A stretch of 64,000 nucleotides of DNA from Membranipora membranacea (Eukaryota; Bryozoa; Gymnolaemata; Cheilostomatida; Membraniporidae). Below the pieces are notes generated by a model. That model was not told the DNA's origin and made no database searches. It was given only the letters and a program-made list of their open reading frames with translations. The position numbers and the translations under genes were made by a program. The stretch covers positions 7,671,493 through 7,735,492 of the forward strand of contig OU612071.1 of NCBI GenBank assembly GCA_914767715.1, read 5' to 3'. Position 1 is the first letter of the stretch. Every line of letters starts with the position of its first letter. Below, piece by piece: positions 23,717-35,530 of the stretch.

Positions 23717-26475
23717 ATGTCTATCAATCCACCAACAGGGTAAGCTACAAACACTTCTGTGTAACAAACATTGGGTTAAACCATAATGATTTAGCAAACA
23801 TTGTTCTGTATCACACAGAAATTCATGGTAGAACATTGTATTGTTTGCCAATGTGTTTCTTTGCCAGACAATTCGGGAGACTTATAAAAAAATATTTTAA
23901 AACTCAGCTTAGAGAGGGTAAAAATACTAAATTGCTGATACTGAAATTTTGGCTGCCAGAAATCTTGATGTTATGTTGCCAAGTGGTCTCATAATGAACC
24001 GTTAATTGATTATAAGTTTTAATGATATTACCACACTCTTAGGCAATTTTCTATCGGTACTAATGACCCCGGGCATTATCGAAATCATCTTTCAGACAAA
24101 ATGATAAATGTGGTGACACCTTTGTGTTAGTAAGGGATATGCGTTGCTTTTATCGCAAAAAGTTATTTGATACCCTAGGAGTGAATATATTCAGCTTGTG
24201 TTGTGTGTAGCTAGTTTGAGAATGGCTTCATTATAGGTATTATTAAGCTAGCTAGGGGCTCCTTTGAAAAATATATGGTCGACTTTATGTTGGCTTGCAC
24301 CAATTTTCACTAGCTATCTTGGAGTTGTATAAAAATATTACGTAGAGTAGATGTCAGCTTACTATAAACTTCACAACTTCAAGCCTGTGTGAAAAAGCCC
24401 GTTATTCATCCTCGTTTATCAACATAAATGCGTAATTTTGACAGTAACCTGGAACTCTGGCAAAGTTTGGATAAGGAGAATATGTTTGTCAACTGAGCTG
24501 TTGCTGTTAATGTCAATAACAAAATTCCATATTATCGATTTTTCAACGATGTCAGTTTTTCATATGTTGTAGAGTAAAGAAGCGGATGTCATTGAGAGAA
24601 TTGGATCTGGCTGAAAACAAACAGAAAAAGAACGACTTCCTCAAAGCTCTGAGAAATGTGAAACGGTTACCTGCAGATGATCCTTCTTCCTACTGGTCGA
24701 TTGCCTCTTATCATGGAATGCCCTACAAGAAACGGCAGGTCCCTCCTTATCAGATCCCACCCAATGATGAAGGCAACGCTGCATGGAATGGCTATTGCCA
24801 GCATGGCAACATTCTTTTCCCCACATGGCACAGATTCTATTGTTTAAAGTTGGAGCAGTCCTTGCAGGCAGCAGTACCAGGCGGTGATGTCATGTTGCCA
24901 TATTGGGACCAAACTAGTAAGGCTAACCTTGCCTCCGGGTTGCCCCCTATTCTGCTGCAGAAAACAGTCACTATTGATGGTGTGTCTGATATTCCAAACC
25001 CTTTGCTCAACTTCATTCTTCCTGAATGTATTACCGAACCTGCAAAGGAAGACAATTCCGATGCTAATGCTGAGTTTTATGTCAAACCCAAGGGCTATAC
25101 CACTATTCGCTATCCCTACTCCGGTATTAAAAACCCTGCTGCTGCCAAGGTTACTGCTGATAAACACAATCAGTATATCGATGGCCTCAACAAAGATCCT
25201 GATACCATGCTCGCTGACAACGTTCGCTATTGGCTAACTGTAGGGGGAGTTGGACATAACATCCGTTCATTCAACAGCATCTCAGATGAGTACAAGAAAG
25301 CTCTGGAGCTGTCCTCCTACAATATGTTCTCAAATACTTCCTCATCTGCAGGTTCCCAGTTTTGTTTGGAGCAGGCACACAATGAAATCCATCTGTCTGT
25401 TGGTGGTTTTTCTCAGCCATTTGTTCAAAAGGATGGCAGTGTCAAGGTTGATGATGATGGAGATGTGAAGTACTTTGGCTTGATTGGTGGAAGCAATGGA
25501 GACATGGGTGAGAATGAAACGGCTGCATTTGATCCTTGTTTCTTCATGCATCATTGTAATGTCGATCGTATGTTCTGGGTTTGGCAGAAGAAATGGGGGC
25601 ATACTACCAGTATCCCTCTCGATCCACCTAGATGTCCCAAAGACCCTAAAGATCAAGGATTGACTAATGAGGGTCAAGGCCCCACCCCTTACCAAACCGT
25701 AAATCAACAGCTAAACTTCCAAACACCCCTGTACCCCTACACCAATGCTTCAACTGGAACCAAGATGACATCTGCTGATTGTTTCAACATTGAGAGTCTA
25801 GGCTACCAATACACCATCGGATCCCTTGACCAAGATATGTGGCCAAAAACTGTACCAATACAGCATTTTGTTGAGCTTGAAGGCCAATCCTGGGAGGATA
25901 TCATTCCAAGACTAGAGAATGCAGTGCAAGCCGCCGATTCACCTGTTGTTGCATCTTTTGACACCACCTACTTTGCTCCTCCCACTCCGGACTCACCCAT
26001 TGTACCTATGCAGTTCCAGTACGCTGACAAGGATGAAGATGAACCAGAATTTGTCAAGATCCGCAATGATATGTTCAAAGTAAGAAAGTACCTAGCTGTG
26101 AAAGACATGAACAAGAACAGCATCAATGGATCGTTCGTAGTTCAAGCCTACTACAAAAAGGCCGAAAAGCTTTACTATATCGGTCAACGAGGTGTTCTTA
26201 GTCGATGGAATAGAGAAGTCTGCACAAACTGCATGCAGCGCCCAAACATGGCAGTATGCTTTGCTGTCGATCACATCCTCCCTAACCTCAAGGATAAATT
26301 GTCCAACATCGTTATCATCATAGCCAGCAAAGACCCTGAGACTGGCAAACTTATCCAGACGAAAATTGTCCAGGGCGACCCCGTGGTGTTTGCGGCAGAT
26401 AAGGGAAGCTTCAAACCAACAATCCATCTCATCACATCTTACGAACAGAGGCTTCTCGCAACGGCAGTAGCCTAA
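23717..26475 (+). CDS. Tyrosinase, fungal-type cytosolic (type-3 copper), two exons
   Basis: Oxidises monophenols and o-diphenols to quinones (melanin, cross-linking or defence chemistry). Exon 1 codes 23717-23739 (MSINPPTG) and exon 2 is 24573-26475, giving 641 aa. The upstream ATG is preferred because the splice keeps frame and the resulting TGVKKR-MSLREL segment resembles the N-terminus of fungal tyrosinases; 24586 is the alternative start. CuA ligands by position are His55 (SYHGMP), His85 and His94 (HGNILFPTWHR). CuB ligands are His277, His281 (AHNEIH) and His335 (MHHCNVDR). Cys83 two residues before His85 (CQH) is the fungal thioether pattern, and Asn follows the first CuB histidine. A YxY motif (GYQY) ends the core. 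A C-terminal domain follows, with a CxxC (CTNC) like the copper-loading motif of Aspergillus tyrosinase. No signal peptide or membrane segment is visible. Confidence 0.93.
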
Positions 26476-26703
26476 GCCTGTTGACTCGTAAATTATTGAC
26501 TGTTTAACTTGCTAACAGAAAATCCAGCAGTTTTTAGCTTTCGATTTTCAAACCATGCTTGTTGTAGCAAGCGTTGACTAGCTGAGAACTTTGATGCTAA
26601 AATTTTGTTCATTTTTCTATACTTGCCGCCGCCGATAAACTTACAAAAAATTAAGTGGTATATTATTCATCAAAATTAAGTTTTTGTTCTGGTTGATTTA
26701 TGT

Positions 26704-26709
26704 AATAAA
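26704..26709 (+). promoter_or_regulatory. Polyadenylation signal of the tyrosinase gene
   Basis: A canonical AATAAA lies about 230 nt after the tyrosinase stop codon, followed by a T/G-rich stretch (gtctctgtcactctgttg). Both fit a normal animal 3' end. Confidence 0.6.
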
Positions 26710-28690
26710 GTCTCTGTCACTCTGTTGAAATCAATTAATCAATTGCATTCATCAACCAATCGTCATGGTAGCAGAATGATCGTTTGAATTCATGTTCGTA
26801 TTATCAAACAAGCGGAGTGTGGTCATGTTAACAACAGAAATCTCTCGTAATATCAATACATACAGTGTGGTTAATTGCTCAGCAGTTGTTCCAGAAACTC
26901 GTTAGACTGCAAATCATTCAAACTGATTGACTGTTAGTGTGAAATCCTAATTGGCACATGGTTTGATGCTAATTATGATGGCCAACCTAAAAAGATCTTA
27001 TCAATAAAAACATTGTTTCTTATCAATCAGATGCAGTACAGCCATTGTTATTTATCATCATCGTTGGTAAAATTTATCATAATGTCTTATCAGATATGTG
27101 CTCCAGCAGATCACTATTTACCATAAGAAACTGGTGTCCCTGATTTGAAGATCATCATTTGACCAGAATAATTGGTTGAAAAAGCAACCGATAATTGTGG
27201 TAAGCTTGTAATCAATTACACCGCAATGTTTGTCACTGTCTATGCCAAAATGCCTCAGCATACATATTATATAAAACTCCTGTTTCAATTAGAACAGTCG
27301 CTAACTAGTCGTTCACTCATAGCATTGTGTTATGCACAATGTCATACAGATTGTATAGAAAACATAAGTAATTATTTTGTGTGTGCTGTGCCTATGCAAA
27401 TGCAAGATAAAACTGATTCAATAACCCTGGTTTATTAGTGCTAACTTTTAAGAGCCCCCTTCTAAGTGGATACGTTTTCAATAGCAGTCACTATGGTTAT
27501 TGATTTATCTTATATAATTTACTATTTAACGACAGATCTTAGTGACCATTGCTAGCGACTGTTCTAATTGAAACCATTCCCCGGGCTACTTTTTTATTGC
27601 TGCTCCCTATATGTCACATACTTTGATTGTGACAATTTCGCCTTCGTATCATTGCATCCGGAGCCATAACTTGATTTACTGGTAAATAGCACTTGATAGT
27701 GATTTAATGTTAGGACAAGGGTTGATCAGTAACTTCGCCCGACATGTGTTGTCAAAGGGTTTCTTGTGTGAACATTTGTGTGTATCAGAAATTGACATTC
27801 TCCTTGCTTTGATATGAGTATTTTAGTGACAATTTTCAGACTTTGGAAACTGTAATGGCAGGGAATGAATTACACTCATCATGTAGCAAATTTATGAATT
27901 GATGATCAAAATGCAAGGTCTCAGTAGGACTCGAACCCATATCCACCTGTTTGTTAGACAACTCTTCCTACCTCTATACTATGATGCCAGATGACACCTG
28001 CTAACGAAATTAAGTTAATAACAGTTAGAAATAGAAAAACAACAAATATCAAGCTATCGAGTAACAAATAATGGCTATGATTTAAAGTTGACAGTTAGAT
28101 GGCTTTCTAAATTTTTCCTCTCCTTTTTTCCAATCATTCTAGCTCATGATCACAGTGTAGTGGTAGATTACACACTGATGTGATTGACCTGCGATTTTTT
28201 CAATCTTCATTTTCTGTGCAAGATAACTAGCATTCTGAACTTCTTGCACTCCATACAATTTGTACTATCGTCCTCTGGACACTGCTGCCTGACCAGTACC
28301 TAAAAATTTTGAGAGCCTTTAACATCACCAATTTAAGATTTTTGATCTAAAACTTGCCCAAATTCTAGATCAAAACATGGAGAATAACATATGTGGTACA
28401 TGAAAATGTTCATACTAGTAAGCCATTATGCGATTTTCCCTTTCAACATACTATCAAGATTAGCAGAATAGTCAAATACTTTCATCGTGCTGTTTTGAGT
28501 TTTAAAGCACACATTCTTACAGTTTCTTACAATTGGAGTTGTCCCATTGTTGAGTAAGGAAATCTGACTCTCAACTGTCAGAAACATGGTTCAAATTATT
28601 TGAGCTTTAATGCTCTTTAATAATAGGGTGTTAGATGTTTCCTTAATCAATTGACTCAATGCAAGACTTCATGGTTATGTGCTATGTAGT
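26710..28690. other. Intergenic DNA between tyrosinase and lectin-like gene A
   Basis: No protein family is recognisable. The frame at 27172-27438 is unsupported. An imperfect inverted repeat lies at about 27473-27575 (attttcaatagcagtc-like sequence facing gactgttctaattgaaa-like sequence). A tRNA-like sequence is listed separately. Confidence 0.5.
27917..27988 (-). tRNA. tRNA-Val(AAC)-like sequence, probably decayed or SINE-derived
   Basis: The minus strand gives exactly 72 nt that fold roughly as a tRNA. Acceptor GGCATCA faces TGAGACC (5 of 7 pairs). The anticodon loop is CTAACAA (anticodon AAC). The T arm is ATGGG-TTCGAGT-CCTAC (4 of 5 pairs, one of them wobble), with a good B box (GGTTCGAGTCC). 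Mismatches in the acceptor and anticodon stems suggest a pseudogene or SINE head. Confidence 0.4.
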
Positions 28691-29390
28691 TTAAAAATAA
28701 AAGCAATGCCAGTAAATGTAACTTGATCTTGGTTGACAAACAAGTAAACAGTTCAACTCAATTTTATCGATGTGGTTTCTCCATTTAAAAATAACAGAAA
28801 GTGACATTAGTCAATACCCAAACAGTTTCAAATTAAGATATATTGGGGAGATTTTCATCTTTACTTTCTAAGTTTTCGCTGTTTCGTTCCTGACAGTATG
28901 TTGTAGTGAGGCAAATATTCATATTGGTTTAAGTTTGTAAACTCAATATTGACAAACATTAAACCAATGGTTTATCTTGAGTGTTGAAGCTGCTTCGTAA
29001 CATTTTCCTAAAACATTAAGCAGGTTGATGCGTTATAAATTCAAAAGTACACCAGTCCACCAGCAGTAATCTAAGATGTCATAGTGCTAAGTATGACGAT
29101 GTCAGAAATCCAAACTTGTTGTGTTAATTAAGAAGCGTTTATCAGCTGTTATATTGTGTTACGTTGTGTCATTTTGTGACATGTCAGTGGGATGTAAATT
29201 CAGCCAAGGATGGATGAAGTTGATGTTGAAATTATAAACCCAATATGACTAATGCAACCAATATAAGTTTAATATTCGAACAGAGCAGATATACTTAATC
29301 AGATGCCAAACTTGTCAAAGACCATCAATTTGTATCGTCTTCAACAGTTAGGTTTTACTTTAATGAGCACTGCAATTTCCTAACGAGGCA
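28690..29390 (+). promoter_or_regulatory. Upstream region of gene A, also present in decayed copy D
   Basis: This non-coding stretch aligns with 51600-52080. Shared words include ttggttgac, cagttcaactcaatttta/cacctcaatttcatc, tgtgtcattttgtgacat and caaacttgtcaaa. The duplication that produced copy D therefore took the promoter side with it. No TATA box can be placed with confidence. Confidence 0.55.
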
Positions 29391-32377
29391 ATGGATTCAT
29401 ATCACACTGCTTATTTTTGGTTCACCTTTCTCACAGGTAAGATAATTGTACACCCCTTACCAACATACTGCTAATGAATATGCATTGAGAGGGGCGGACT
29501 AACACATCATTAAACTACCTTTTTTTCTGACTGCAGAAGAGAGTAAATGATTAAAGGAGAAATTTGGCATCAAAGGATTCGCTATCAGACTTCAACAAAG
29601 TGGCCCAGCCAGACATGTTCTCTAAAAAGTGATTAACCTTAGTTTTTTTTTGTAGTAGCCTGCAATGCAATGATCATAAAACAGACCTTCGAAGCTGTCA
29701 TCAACTACCAAACCTTCTATGAGGATCACATTGCTTCTTTAAGTAGCACTACGGCTAGATCTGTGGTAGTGTGCGGTTCGTTTTGTACAGATGATGATAT
29801 GTGTGTAGGAATTAAGTTCAATGAAGCAACTTTGACGTGTGAATTCTACAAAGGATGTTTAACAATTTCGGATACAAAGAGCAACAAGAGTAATAAAATC
29901 AAGGTTTATGTCCAACAGCTCCGCGAAGATCTAGCATTGGGTAAGTTTCTCTCGAGAGAAGCTAAATGATAGCATCCACCAATCTAACAAAACTGAGGAC
30001 TCAATTACTGATATTCCTGACTGGAGGCTTAAGCTTTGTTCATGAGTGTTTTTTTTTTCTTAATTGAGGGCTGTGATAATGTAACAGAGGTTTTCTTCAA
30101 AAAATCTTGTCAGAATTATGAAAAATTTTGAAAGCCAGAAATACTGTGAAATGACTAGCAACAGGAGGAAAAGGAATTAGACCGAAACATGTATGTAAAT
30201 CTCTTGAATTAGATGAGACAGATTATGGTTAACATTTAAAATTATGCGGAAAGCCCTCTTTTGGAGCGAGTATATTCTTTCAAAAATACCTTGTGCTGAT
30301 AGGTTGCCATGTATGTAGATACCATATATCATATGACACAAGACATACCGGAAATAGCCGTCTAGGAAGGCCCTGAATTTCTGGAATAATGTCAAACTTT
30401 TATTGACATTGATGCAAAGTTGGTCTACGTGATACTACCACGTTAGCGAGTTGTTCAAAGTAAAACAAAAACGTTTGGTATTGTCATTTCGAATAAGTTT
30501 CTTGTTGTTAATCTGCAGATCTTATTCTAGAAATGTGGCCCTGTAAAAAGGTTGTACAAGAATATTTATAGTTATATGTTTTCATGTTCAGCAACATTCT
30601 ATTTTTCCTACACCAATTATCTATCAAGTGAAGATAACTATGACATAATTATCAGTTATCAGATTTCGACATGCAAACTTTATAGTTCTTGTCGCAGTTA
30701 TTGTTCTGTAATGATAAAATAACACTTTATGTTTCCCTACGATATGCGACACTTTTGAAGTAAAGTAGATTAAAGACACGGTGACTTGATGACTACGGAA
30801 ATTCCGATTCCATACTTACCTTATTTATATATAAACAACAAACCGATGCCAGTAAAGAAAAGAAAGTAGATATATTATATCTACTTTCTTTTCTTTACTG
30901 GTATCGGTTTGTTGTTTCAATTTTAAACATTTTCTAGATAAGCAAGTGAGCTCACCTCTGATGCACGGAGGAGGATATGGTAACATAACTGTAATAACTG
31001 ATGGACAGTGGATGGATTCTTATGAAAAAGACAGTCCAGTTGAACTATCGCAGGTACATTTCACTTCATATGCACTGGAAGATATGTGGTTCAACATTGA
31101 TCTTGAATTGGAGCATGTGATATGTGCTGCAAATTTGCTCATCAGAAATGGTGAGTAAATTAAACATCAAATACTAGAATATATTCAACTGCTCCTCATG
31201 TTGAAGATTTGAATGATATAGACTGGATTGCACTATCCCAATGAACTACAATTATTGTATATACTCTTGATTGCAGCTTAGCCTCAAATTCCCCAAATTT
31301 GTCCCAAACAACATATTGGCAATGTTAGGTGAGGTTTATTCCGTAGCAGATAACCTCAGAAGTGGCAGTTTGGTGGGTGTGTACAGTACAGTCAACAGAG
31401 AGCCATGCATATTCATCATTCGTGAAAGGAGGGACATTTTCTGACAGAACCAACTATTGTGTTCTCTGTCAGTTTTTAAAATATCTCACAGTGATGTAGA
31501 TGTCTGTTCAACTCTCTCGCAAGAAGTTTTGAATTATTTCGCGTCTGTACCACTATTGTTCCAGAACTGCGAGTCAGCAGATATCATTGTCAAAATAATG
31601 ATGGTTCAATACTTTTATTTAAAAATACGCACAAACATAAAACTAGATTACATATATGTTACTGGGAAGGGGTGAAATTTGTTTGATGATCTCTTCATCC
31701 AGTTCATCCAGAATGGGAGACCCTATAGCATACCTTTTTTGTTAATCGGTCTGACCAGTATTTGCCCGGCTATACAAAGTGATACCTGGCAACATCAAAA
31801 CAATGTACCATTTCGATCATAGAACCACTCTTGGTTCTTAAGCGTTATCATACATAGGCCCAAGTTGATATAAAATGCCTATATATTTAGGAAGGTGTCC
31901 ATTTTAGACAGAGCGACAGAAAGTAATTTGCACCGCTGAATCCGAAAGTTGTATTTTGCTACTTGTTTAGACCTGAAGCCAGTTGAGACCAAAGTAGCTA
32001 GCTGCAACAATTTCAGTGCAATTGGAGTCAGAGACTGATGTATTCATGAATGGTTTTTTATGACACTTTTATGAAAAATTATCAGACACTGAAGCAAAGT
32101 TGCTGATTTTAGATTTTCAAGGAATGAAGATAATTCTTTTTTTCTTTTAGGAGTTGGCAGAAGTGATATGAGAATATCTGTGAATTCTGATCTTATGCTT
32201 ATGACCGACCCTTCTGTTAGCCAATGTGGATATCATGATGGGGACCTTGCAACGGGATGGCAGCTTATCAAGTGTGACAGACCAATGAGAGGTAGATATG
32301 TAAGAGCTGATCTCCTTTCTCTCAGTGGCACGGGAATGAGACTGGCGCTTTACGAAGTTCTAATATATGGCTATTGA
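29391..32377 (+). CDS. Secreted PAN + fucolectin/discoidin-like protein, gene A
   Basis: Four exons: 29391-29436 (signal peptide), 29656-29940, 30938-31150, 32151-32377; 256 aa. All introns are phase 1, typical of shuffled extracellular modules. Exon 2 encodes a PAN/apple-like domain with cysteines in VVCGSFCTDDDMCVG, TCEFYKGC. Exons 3 and 4 form a jelly-roll carbohydrate-binding-type domain: ITDGQWMDSY, MWFNIDLELEHVICA, CGYHDGDLATGWQLIKC, GRYVRADL, ending LYEVLIYGY. The family usually binds sugars in immunity or matrix. The HxRxD fucose-contact motif is not clear, so the ligand is unknown. It is the most divergent of the three copies and the only one on the plus strand. Intron 2 ends in a long hairpin. 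Confidence 0.88.
30833..30917. repeat. Near-perfect 85-nt palindrome with 42-bp arms
   Basis: The arms 30833-30874 and 30876-30917 are complementary except for one position (gatgcc versus gatacc), around a single central T. The right arm ends 20 nt before the first base of exon 3 of gene A (30938). In RNA it would form a very stable hairpin next to the branch point and acceptor. Non-coding. Confidence 0.95.
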
Positions 32378-32702
32378 TATCCCCGATCTTAATCCAGACA
32401 TAACCAGTACCAAGATGAATATGGTTTATAACATGGTCTATGGCTTTCGTTTTTAAATGTTAATGTTTTTTTCATAATTTTGTATATGTTTGAATCACAT
32501 TTTTTATTTGACACTGAAAAAATCATTTGAGATTTAATGACAAATGTTTGTTCCCTTTGAGCAACTATAATCTGATCATTTTCACTAAAAGTAAAAGCTC
32601 TCTAAGCATCTGCAAGTGTTACAAAATTATACCAGATTATTCAATATATAGTCAACATGAAAGAGTTTATCAAATACTGTAAATGCCTGTTGTTGTTATT
32701 CC

Positions 32703-32708
32703 AATAAA
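32703..32708 (+). promoter_or_regulatory. Polyadenylation signal of gene A
   Basis: A canonical AATAAA lies about 325 nt after the stop codon of gene A, with no competing signal nearer that I can see. Confidence 0.55.
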
Positions 32709-33924
32709 AAATAACCTGAGTGTTGAAATCAAACCTCCGCTTATTTCAAAGTACCATTGCTACCAAAGACAAGTACTTTGACACATCATTTAAAATCAAT
32801 GAACAACATTACACCTGGTATTGTTTTAGAAAGTACAACTGATTGGAGAGCGTAAAGCTTCACATCTTAGAACTAGGGGAAACCGCAGTGCGTGAAAAGG
32901 CAGATACAAATATATTATAATGTCTATGTCATTTGTATAGCCAAACAGGCCCCAGCTTTCTTATATTTATTGATTAGCATGGAAACATACTCGGCAAAAG
33001 AAGATAAATGACATGACATTATACCAGTTCACAAATAATGATTTTGTTATATTGAATGGTATCAATGTATGTTTGAATGATTCTGATTCCATTCACCAAA
33101 AAGTTTCTTTATTTTCACTAACTTTTCTTTTGGCGAACATGTTAGTTTCACCATAATAAATATGCTGTAGCGTTGAAAAATCAGCGTCTAAGGTTATTTA
33201 TATTTTACAAACATGCCTCGCATTTAATGGATGTGCAATAAATCTAAAATCATAACCAATCTTCAGTGCACATCAGAGCAGGATTATTGATTGACAGATT
33301 AGCCCTACAGACCAAAATTTTTTAAGGTGTTAAAAGAAAGTTGGTTATTTATCAAAAATAGTAAATTATGCTTGTCTGATTCTTTTCTAACAGTGACAGT
33401 TCATTTATTGGCCTCAGACAAGTGTTAGTTTTGGAAGCTGTGTGACTATTTGTCAAATGGAAATATAGAATTGATTGACAAGGAAACTTTAACCAAAGAA
33501 AGAAGAGAAATAATGCAACCTCATACCAGTCGATAAACAACTTGTTATTTTGAGAGGATTACGTGATAACAGCAGAGAAAAGCTTGTACGACCAGTTGAT
33601 ATGTACAATTAAACTTTGTAGGGCTGCATTTGAGAAATAAAAAAATTGTCCGGCTCAATATGGATGTACACAGCATCGAGTCAGAAATACTGTTTCAATT
33701 GTGTTAACACTGAGAAAACTCTGTATGATCAACTCTAGTTTTTGGTGTATGAACTATGAATACATCCCAATACATGAATCAGTGATTCGAGTTGATAAGG
33801 CAATTATTGATATATATATACATCCAAGGCTGCTGGAAATTGCAAAAACATCATTCAAAGCCCCCCCCCCCCAGTGGGACTCAAATTACGACCCTATAGC
33901 AGAAGTAGCTTAGCAGTTAAATTC

Positions 33925-34197
33925 AGGCGTCCAAACCACAATTCCTCCTCTGCATGCTACCGTAGTAGTGTGTCAAACCTCAATTACTCAGATGAGTGTT
34001 ATCTAAATTTGGATTTCTATATCAAAAATGATGTTGCCCAACCCATGGGAATGTATCTCATATCTCTTTCTCAGGTACCACTAAATGTCCTGTGCATCAC
34101 CGGACTTTTTCTGACAAAACAACTTGAACAGATGGGCATCATCTTTGCTGTCAAGCGTGGTTTACTTTCTAAGCTGACAAATCATGGAGATTTTTAA
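33925..34197 (+). pseudogene. Open frame possibly encoding a death-effector-like domain, R1 copy
   Basis: About 90 residues are open and shared with 56727-57072. The pattern VSNLNYSDECYLNLDFYI, then LFLTKQLEQMG and GLLSKLTNHGDF resembles DED helices 1-2 and 4-5 (compare SVSSSLSSSELTELKFL in FADD). The frame ends at a TAA where the other copy continues (RSAFVTLAKYDY). A putative acceptor (tttctcag) sits inside, at about 34074, so two exon pieces are possible. It may be an exon carried by the repeat. Assignment is tentative. Confidence 0.3.
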
Positions 34198-35020
34198 AGT
34201 GCGTTTGTTACTTTAGCATAATATGACTACTGCAGATTGATAGATGAGCAGCAATCCAAGCAGTCAAACATACATCACCAAAAAAAGAATGTCAACTGCA
34301 GTCTGGTTGAAGATAACTAGGAAGAGAGTTTTTCCATTGTTAATAGGCTGTGCCTACCTCCTGAAAGCCATCAATGTCAAAAACATTACCAGCATGATCT
34401 CGAACATCATCACCACACTCACATGACTATCTGGTAAACAAAAAAGTGCTAAAATCATTCTTTGTGTGGACTTTGATCACCTGGATATGTTGATAGTCTC
34501 ATTCAAAATAAAACGAAATTTCTTGACATGATGCTTATCTAGCCAATATCTATACCACTATGCCGGAATACACAAAGCATTTTTAGCTCCTAGAAAAAAT
34601 ATTTTAAAAGCTAGCCTGTCTTGAAAGATACACTGATCACCTTCGCTCTTTTTGTCTTTCAATCAGGCAAATTTTCTCACACAGAACGTTTATAATATAT
34701 GTGACAGGTTTTGTTTTACACATTTATATTATTTTTATTGCCAAATGTGAATTGGCTGCCTCTGTTATCACAATAAAAATTGCAATAATACTTCATTGCT
34801 TTGAGTGACAATGCGCATTTGCGTCGCGATTCACATCCAAATATTCAGAGGATATAGCCTGACAGCTCAAATCAGGGGACAATCCATGGCAAAGGCTTCA
34901 TTCTTTTGGTGTAGAAAGAATGACAAACTGTTTAACACAGTGAATATGGTCATCCATGTTTGCACCACAACCAGGACATGAGGGCTCATTGGCTCATTAG
35001 TCAGGTGATACCTGAACTGT

Positions 35021-35530
35021 CTATGGCCTGTGATTATATTGATTGTGTGTGAGATAAGTGGTTTGCATAGATTTTGTTATTTTGAAAGGCTCTTCATATT
35101 CATTGTGAGCAAAAAGTGGCTTTACATTTTTGGGTTTGGAGCCATTTCGAATGCACCTGTTCCTGCATCCATTGCTTTGTTTTATCTTTATGTAGCATAA
35201 AGGGACTAGAGGTTCAGGGTCAGGACCCATGGTGTCAAGCGCCACACAAGTGTTAGCAAGTTTATCAGCGTGCCTATCACCCTGGATACCTGTGTGACCA
35301 GGCACTCATAAGAGGTCTAGATTGTTAGTTTGGGCCAGTTTGTTTGTACTTTCATACAGTCTAGTTTAGTCTCAATTCTTATTGCTGGATCTTGAAGGGA
35401 TTGTAGTGCTGGCCTGCCATCAGATATAATGGAAAGTATTTTAAAATCATGTTTCAAGAGATTAGCAGCAGCAGTTGCTATTGCAAGCATATCAGATTGA
35501 AAAGCAGTTAATGTAACAGAAAGAGAATTG
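35021..35530 (-). pseudogene. LINE RNase H domain remnant (R1 copy)
   Basis: The minus strand reads TAFQSDMLAIATAAANLL, then SDGRPALQSLQD, then in another frame PGHTGIQGDRHADKLAN. This is the ordered RNase H signature of non-LTR retrotransposons (AFQAE..AI, SDS..AL, VPGHxGIxGNexAD). A stop and a frame change separate the pieces, so it is inactive. A second copy lies at 63283-64000. Confidence 0.8.

Noticed and set aside
23565-23994. Frames of 73 and 111 aa around the tyrosinase leader
   Set aside because: They read through the donor at 23740 into the intron and match nothing; the short frame starting at 23717 is the one that splices in register.
24586-24588. Start of tyrosinase at the ATG of the long exon
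   Set aside because: Kept only as an alternative: an in-frame leader exon at 23717-23739 extends the protein by 12 residues in a way that resembles fungal relatives.
24641-26427. Several antisense and shifted frames over the tyrosinase exon
   Set aside because: They are shadows of the long real coding exon, with no family resemblance.
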